Positions 1 through 5,433 of a stretch of 5,433 bases of DNA are shown piece by piece. The notes under the pieces are model-generated. The model did not search any database. It saw only the letters and a program-made list of their open reading frames with translations, and was not told the DNA's origin. Position 1 is the first letter of the stretch. Each line of letters begins with the position of its first letter. Source of the DNA: an uncultured Brevibacterium sp. Lineage in GTDB: Bacteria; Actinomycetota; Actinomycetes; Actinomycetales; Brevibacteriaceae. The stretch spans positions 1 to 5,433 of the forward strand of contig CABTZE010000141.1 in the NCBI GenBank assembly GCA_902489215.1, given 5' to 3'. Both the position numbers and the translations under genes were made by a program.

Positions 1-92
1 CCCCCGGGGGGGGGGGGGGACACCCCCCGGGGGGAAAGGGCGGGGAAAAAAGGGGCAACCAAAACCCCCCGCCCCCCGGGGGGCGGCGCCGG
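1..92. other. Low-complexity contig-end sequence, probable assembly or read artefact
   Basis: The first 90 or so bases contain no T at all and consist of long runs of G, C and A, for example 14 consecutive G at 6-19. The first T of the window is at 111. From about base 93 the sequence becomes normal mixed high-GC coding DNA on the minus strand. A sharp switch from homopolymer runs to normal coding sequence exactly at a contig edge is typical of unreliable base calling. Because every minus-strand stop codon needs a T on the plus strand, this stretch cannot contain a minus-strand stop in any frame, so the gene reading into it appears open for a trivial reason. Residues translated from here should not be trusted. 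Confidence 0.8.
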
Positions 93-2105
93 GAGCCACA
101 GGACAGCCGATCCGATGCCGGCCACCGGGATGAAAAGAGCCGCGCTGTAGTTGGCTCCGGCAGAGAGGCTGATGATGAAGCCCAGTGCCCCGGTCCCACC
201 GAAGGCTGCGCACAGTGCTGCCAGTGAAATTACAGCAGAGCGGAAGAAGAACGCCGCCCCGACGAAGATTGCGGTCGCCACCACGGCAGCTGCGAACAGC
301 GCCCAGATCATCAGAGTCGAACTGTCCGACCACACAAGAAGCGTGAAGGGCAGGCCACCGGCAATGCTGGTGACAATGGCAGAGATCATGGACACTGAGC
401 GAAGCTGTCGGCGCTGCCGGCCCGCTTTTGTGCGCGCGGCAAAAGACAGCGCACCGTGGCCTATGACCATGACGGTGTTCAGCGTCAGCAGCGCAGCACT
501 GAAAGTCCAATCGGGTCCAAACCTCGAAAAGCCCGTGCCCAGCAGGGGAGCCGCTGCAAACGACACTGCTGATGTTGCCTGCAGGAATGCAGAGTCTGCT
601 CGCCAGGCCGCCCACGCGCAGACAATCCCTGCCAACACCAAGAAGACTGCTATCAGCAGCAGCGGCAGCTGTACAGCATCGACTGCCGCGCCGAAATCAT
701 CAGGACGACCAGTATCCTCATAAAACGTGATGACGGAGAAGGCCCTCCGCATGGCCGCCAGCGTCGACACCGTGAGGATCGTCGCGGAGATGTACAGCGA
801 GATGAGTACCGTGAGCTTCCGACCCTGCCGCACAAACATCGCAAAGGCGGCGGTTATGACGAGAATCTGCACGACTGAAGCGGCGATTCCTGCGGTCGAG
901 ACCGCCACGTCGCACACGGGCATGTATCGGCCGCCTTCGCCGAACGCGGGACTGTTGGAGGTTCGGCACAGTGATCCCGTCAGCGTCGTGATGCCGATCG
1001 TGCTGGTCAGCAGCGCAGCACCGAGTGCGTAGGTCCAGCTGCGGCAGATGCCCAGCACGATGTAGAACACCGTCAGCACAAGCCAGAAAACGCCCTTCGC
1101 CCACGGTGAATCGTCAGGCAGGGTGATCAGCGCGCAGATTCCCGAAGCCGGTGCGATGATCTGCCCCAACAGGACAAAGGGTCGCGCCCAGTGGACCTGC
1201 TGACCCCGCTCAGCAGAGAGGAAAGAGCGGAAGTTTGCGGCACCTCGTGAGCCAGCAGTCCGGCGGCCCGTATACGGGCCCTCGAGCACACGGCCGATGA
1301 TGATGAACGCCATCGACACGACCACCAGGCCGACCCCGTAGTAGGCAAACGACGGCCCGCCGAAGTTGATCACCGACAGCACGGTCGAGCCGATGAACAG
1401 CAGACCAAACCACGTGACGAGCTCTGACCGCAGCAGCGCTGCCGCAAGTGTGCAGCTGATCAGCCCGAGCGCCGAAGCCACAAGCCACGCGGTCTTCGCG
1501 CCCGTGATGTCCAGGCCGCCCAGAGCGGCTCCTGAAATCGGAAGCAGAACGAGGCCGACAGCCGTCAGGGCGATGCCTACGGGCTTCAGGCGCGAGGACA
1601 GCATGGCAATGCTAAGGCCTGCGCCGTAGGTGATGACGGCAGCGCCGATGACCGTGATGGCCCGCAGCAGTGCGTGCTGGGCGAAGCCCACGAAGATGAA
1701 CGCTGCGATCACGAGAAACGCAGCTGCAACCCCCAGCAGAATGTTCGCGTAGAGGGCGACGTCATTGCTTGGCTGCGCCTGAGGTGCAGCAGCCGGGTAG
1801 GGCGGCCTGGCCGCTGGGTGCTGTGGCTGTGCTGTTGGGGTTGGGTCGTGCGGATGTGCAGGCCGGTGCTGTGGTTGGGGTGGGGCGCTCGGCTGACGAG
1901 GTGGAACTGGGGGCTGGGTCGGAACTCCGGGCCGGGTTGGCGGCAGGGGAGCGGCGGCTCGGGCTTGGGCGCCGGCCGGCATTCTCCGACTGCGCAGATA
2001 GGGCAGAACCAGATGAAGGACGCTGTATAAGAACGCGGCCAGCGTCGCTAAGAGCAGCAGCGGCATCGAACCGAGCGATGCGGGTATAAGCGGCAGGTTG
2101 TGCAT
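1..2105 (-). CDS. Large polytopic membrane protein with proline-rich cytoplasmic linker, 3' end missing
   Basis: One minus-strand frame runs from ATG at 2105 to the left edge (701 codons) with no stop and no frameshift; residues after about 671 come from the suspect contig end. The start is well supported: GGGAGG lies 5 nt upstream and an in-frame TAA (plus 2133-2135) lies 30 nt upstream with no other start between. Visible layout: membrane helix at about 14-37 followed by RSRR; a proline-rich segment at about 43-112 with 25 prolines plus many Gln, Ala and His; then about 17-18 hydrophobic helices (roughly 117-139, 145-169, 175-196, 205-225, 228-247, 252-272, 306-328, 337-355, 357-378, 402-424, 430-452, 479-502, 506-525, 533-556, 571-592, 597-620, 623-648, 652-671). 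Basic loops at 38-41, 273-307, 425-430 and 557-569 fit the positive-inside rule with the N-terminus outside and the linker in the cytoplasm. I see no catalytic, ATPase or transporter signature. The helix-dense pattern vaguely recalls actinobacterial DUF2157-like multi-helix proteins, but this is a weak impression. Function unknown. It is divergent from rpoB. Confidence 0.85.
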   Translation of the reverse strand, partial: MHNLPLIPASLGSMPLLLLATLAAFLYSVLHLVLPYLRSRRMPAGAQARAAAPLPPTRPGVPTQPPVPPRQPSAPPQPQHRPAHPHDPTPTAQPQHPAARPPYPAAAPQAQPSNDVALYANILLGVAAAFLVIAAFIFVGFAQHALLRAITVIGAAVITYGAGLSIAMLSSRLKPVGIALTAVGLVLLPISGAALGGLDITGAKTAWLVASALGLISCTLAAALLRSELVTWFGLLFIGSTVLSVINFGGPSFAYYGVGLVVVSMAFIIIGRVLEGPYTGRRTAGSRGAANFRSFLSAERGQQVHWARPFVLLGQIIAPASGICALITLPDDSPWAKGVFWLVLTVFYIVLGICRSWTYALGAALLTSTIGITTLTGSLCRTSNSPAFGEGGRYMPVCDVAVSTAGIAASVVQILVITAAFAMFVRQGRKLTVLISLYISATILTVSTLAAMRRAFSVITFYEDTGRPDDFGAAVDAVQLPLLLIAVFLVLAGIVCAWAAWRADSAFLQATSAVSFAAAPLLGTGFSRFGPDWTFSAALLTLNTVMVIGHGALSFAARTKAGRQRRQLRSVSMISAIVTSIAGGLPFTLLVWSDSSTLMIWALFAAAVVATAIFVGAAFFFRSAVISLAALCAAFGGTGALGFIISLSAGANYSAALFIPVAGIGSAVLWLPAPPPGGRGVLVAPFFPALSPRGVSPPPPG

Positions 2106-2110
2106 CTGAG

Positions 2111-2116
2111 CCTCCC
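2111..2116 (-). promoter_or_regulatory. Shine-Dalgarno site of the membrane-protein gene
   Basis: On the minus strand GGGAGG is followed by CTCAG and then the ATG at 2105. This is a strong purine-rich ribosome binding site with 5-nt spacing. Together with the in-frame TAA a short way upstream it fixes the start. Confidence 0.75.
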
Positions 2117-2193
2117 AATAGATAGGCCCAGGTTAACGTGAAGCCCCTCACGTCTGCTGAACGAAAATGCCGCCGATTCCAAGATTTTGGACG

Positions 2194-2208
2194 GTGACTA
2201 TAGGTCAC
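2194..2208 (-). promoter_or_regulatory. Operator-like inverted repeat overlapping a candidate -10 box
   Basis: The perfect inverted repeat GTGAC-N5-GTCAC lies 89 bp upstream of the membrane-protein start. Read on the minus strand it contains TATAGT (2202 down to 2197), a 5-of-6 match to the sigma-70-type -10 consensus. This would put transcription start near 2190 and give a leader of about 85 nt. No convincing -35 sits at 17-18 bp; TCGACC at 2228-2223 is 20 bp away. A palindrome over a -10 box is a classical repressor position. It resembles the CRP/GlxR consensus TGTGA-N6-TCACA, but the half-site spacing here is 7, so that identity is not supported. Confidence 0.35.
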
Positions 2209-2245
2209 AGATGCAGATGGGAGGTCGAGAACAGGGTGGGAGGAC

Positions 2246-2286
2246 GCGCTGCCCAGCAGTGCAGGCGGGAACGAAAAACGCCCTGC
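2246..2286. other. Two adjacent GC-rich stem-loops in the intergenic region
   Basis: GCGCTGC (2246-2252) can pair with GCAGTGC (2256-2262) across a CCA loop, using one G-T wobble. Overlapping it, GCAGGCG (2261-2267) can pair with CG and CCTGC (2279-2286, one bulged C) across an 11-nt A-rich loop. Neither is followed by a clear T-tract on either strand, so I do not call a terminator. The two stems share two bases and could be mutually exclusive. They may be chance structures in GC-rich DNA. Confidence 0.3.
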
Positions 2287-2312
2287 TTGTCGCGACGGCA
2301 GTCGGACTGTAC

Positions 2313-2334
2313 AGAGCGGAGAAAAGAGCGGAGA
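2313..2334. repeat. Short tandem repeat, two copies of AGAGCGGAGA
   Basis: AGAGCGGAGA occurs at 2313-2322 and again at 2325-2334, separated by AA, giving a period of 12 bp. It lies just upstream of the candidate rpoB promoters and just after the 8-bp palindrome CTGTACAG (2307-2314). The copies are exact. Function is unknown; it could be a paired binding site or slippage-derived. Confidence 0.6.
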
Positions 2335-2354
2335 CGATCGACCCTACCACAGGG

Positions 2355-2378
2355 GCCTTGCTATAGCGGTTTCAATCA
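2355..2378 (+). repeat. 24-bp imperfect direct repeat, copy 1
   Basis: The pattern GCCTT-N2-TATAGCGGT-N4-ATCA occurs here and again at 2416-2439, with 18 of 24 positions identical and a 9-bp exact core. The core starts with TATAGC, which could act as a -10 box, with ATCA at the expected transcription start. Alternatively this is one of two binding sites for a regulator of rpoB. Confidence 0.6.
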
Positions 2379-2386
2379 GCTATTCT
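2358..2386 (+). promoter_or_regulatory. Candidate sigma-70-type promoter upstream of rpoB
   Basis: TTGCTA (2358-2363) and TATTCT (2381-2386) are separated by exactly 17 bp. Each matches the consensus -35 and -10 at 4 of 6 positions, including the key TTG and the TA...T of the -10. Transcription would start near 2393, giving a leader of about 175 nt before the TTG of rpoB. An overlapping alternative is TCGACC (2338-2343), 18 bp, TATAGC (2362-2367), starting near 2374. The surrounding 60 bp are clearly more AT-rich than the flanks, which supports a promoter here. Which combination is used cannot be decided from sequence alone. Confidence 0.4.
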
Positions 2387-2415
2387 GATTGTTTGTGTTG
2401 CAGTGGGTTTGCTGT

Positions 2416-2439
2416 GCCTTCATATAGCGGTGGGCATCA
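2416..2439 (+). repeat. 24-bp imperfect direct repeat, copy 2
   Basis: This is the second copy of GCCTT-N2-TATAGCGGT-N4-ATCA, 61 bp downstream of the first in the same orientation. As a second promoter, TATAGC (2423-2428) would pair only with a weak TTGCAG (2398-2403) at 19 bp. Transcription would start near 2435 and give a leader of about 130 nt. Confidence 0.6.
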
Positions 2440-2462
2440 AACTAGCACACCTTGACCGGATC

Positions 2463-2503
2463 CGCCGTAACGTCGGCGTAAGCGAGTGTCGCAAAGCGAC
2501 TCG
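2463..2503 (+). other. Two consecutive small hairpins in the probable rpoB leader
   Basis: CGCCG (2463-2467) pairs with CGGCG (2474-2478) around TAACGT. Five bases further, GTCGC (2488-2492) pairs with GCGAC (2496-2500) around AAA, and the stem extends by CGA/TCG (2483-2485 with 2501-2503) across a two-base bulge. No U-tract follows, so these are not intrinsic terminators. They could be leader structures that affect stability, processing or translation of rpoB mRNA. The role is inferred only from position. Confidence 0.35.
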
Positions 2504-2523
2504 GTCGGACTTCAGGTGGTTCA

Positions 2524-2535
2524 GCGCTGCAGCGC
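2524..2535. repeat. Perfect 12-bp palindrome before rpoB
   Basis: GCGCTGCAGCGC is its own reverse complement. It ends 32 bases before the TTG start and 20 bases before the Shine-Dalgarno site, so it lies inside the leader of any of the candidate transcripts. It may be a protein-binding site or a short self-pairing RNA element; chance is possible in GC-rich DNA. Confidence 0.55.
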
Positions 2536-2555
2536 ACGAGTGATGACCACAACGT

Positions 2556-2562
2556 GGAAGGA
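2556..2562 (+). promoter_or_regulatory. Shine-Dalgarno site deciding the TTG start of rpoB
   Basis: GGAAGGA ends 5 nt before TTG at 2568. An in-frame TGA at 2544-2546 excludes any start further upstream, and no ATG or GTG lies between that stop and 2568. The site therefore selects TTG as initiator. Confidence 0.8.
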
Positions 2563-2567
2563 ACCCA

Positions 2568-5433
<2,866 letters not shown>

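Noticed and set aside
1837..1935. G-rich plus-strand stretch as a G-quadruplex
   Set aside because: The G-runs are too widely and irregularly spaced for a canonical short-loop quadruplex, and they are explained by proline codons (CCN) of the minus-strand linker.
151..2089. Several plus-strand frames of 70-190 codons and minus-strand frames of 63-148 codons over the left part
   Set aside because: They overlap the single 701-codon minus-strand membrane-protein frame in other phases and translate to Ala/Thr/Ser/Arg-rich or Pro-rich sequences without domain features, as expected of shadows in high-GC DNA.
2194..2208. CRP/GlxR binding site
   Set aside because: The half-sites resemble TGTGA and TCACA but are separated by 7 bases rather than 6, and the last base differs. 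It is kept only as a generic inverted repeat.
2261..2290. Rho-independent terminator
   Set aside because: The stem is imperfect with an 11-nt loop and is followed by TTGT rather than a T-tract. No gene ends here on either strand.
2167..2388. 73-codon plus-strand frame in the intergenic region
   Set aside because: It has no Shine-Dalgarno site, an Arg-rich sequence of no recognisable type, and it overlaps the inverted repeat and candidate promoters.

Overview
The window is high-GC actinobacterial DNA. The main evidence is a long 5' part of rpoB whose protein closely follows the actinobacterial RNA polymerase beta pattern, including N-terminal RISFAKIHEPLEVPNLL and an RRLSALGPGGLSRDRAG stretch. 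Start sites are AG-rich Shine-Dalgarno (SD) type, and rpoB almost avoids TTA, CTA and TCA codons. The beta sequence reads most like Micrococcales (Brevibacterium- or Arthrobacter-like). I cannot fix the genus without a search.

Layout: (1) Bases 1 to about 92 are T-free homopolymer-rich sequence that looks like a low-quality contig end rather than biology. (2) From 2105 leftwards on the minus strand runs one uninterrupted reading frame of 701 codons that leaves the window without a stop. It encodes a large polytopic membrane protein: one N-terminal membrane helix, a proline-rich cytoplasmic linker of about 70 residues, then roughly 17-18 more helices. I do not recognise its function. (3) Bases 2106-2567 are a 462-nt divergent intergenic region with no convincing gene. 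It holds an operator-like inverted repeat over a possible -10 box of the membrane gene, a short tandem repeat, candidate promoters for rpoB, a 24-bp direct repeat in two copies 61 bp apart, and several small hairpins or palindromes in the likely rpoB leader. (4) From 2568 to the right edge is rpoB, starting at TTG and covering 955 of an expected 1,150-1,175 or so codons. rpoC would be expected beyond the edge.

The two genes are divergently transcribed and nothing in the sequence links their functions. rpoB is housekeeping and intact as far as seen, with wild-type residues at the classical rifampicin-resistance positions. The membrane protein is the only candidate for something undescribed, and the intergenic repeats are the most structured unexplained DNA. 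I see no mobile element, CRISPR array, tRNA, rRNA or defence system.
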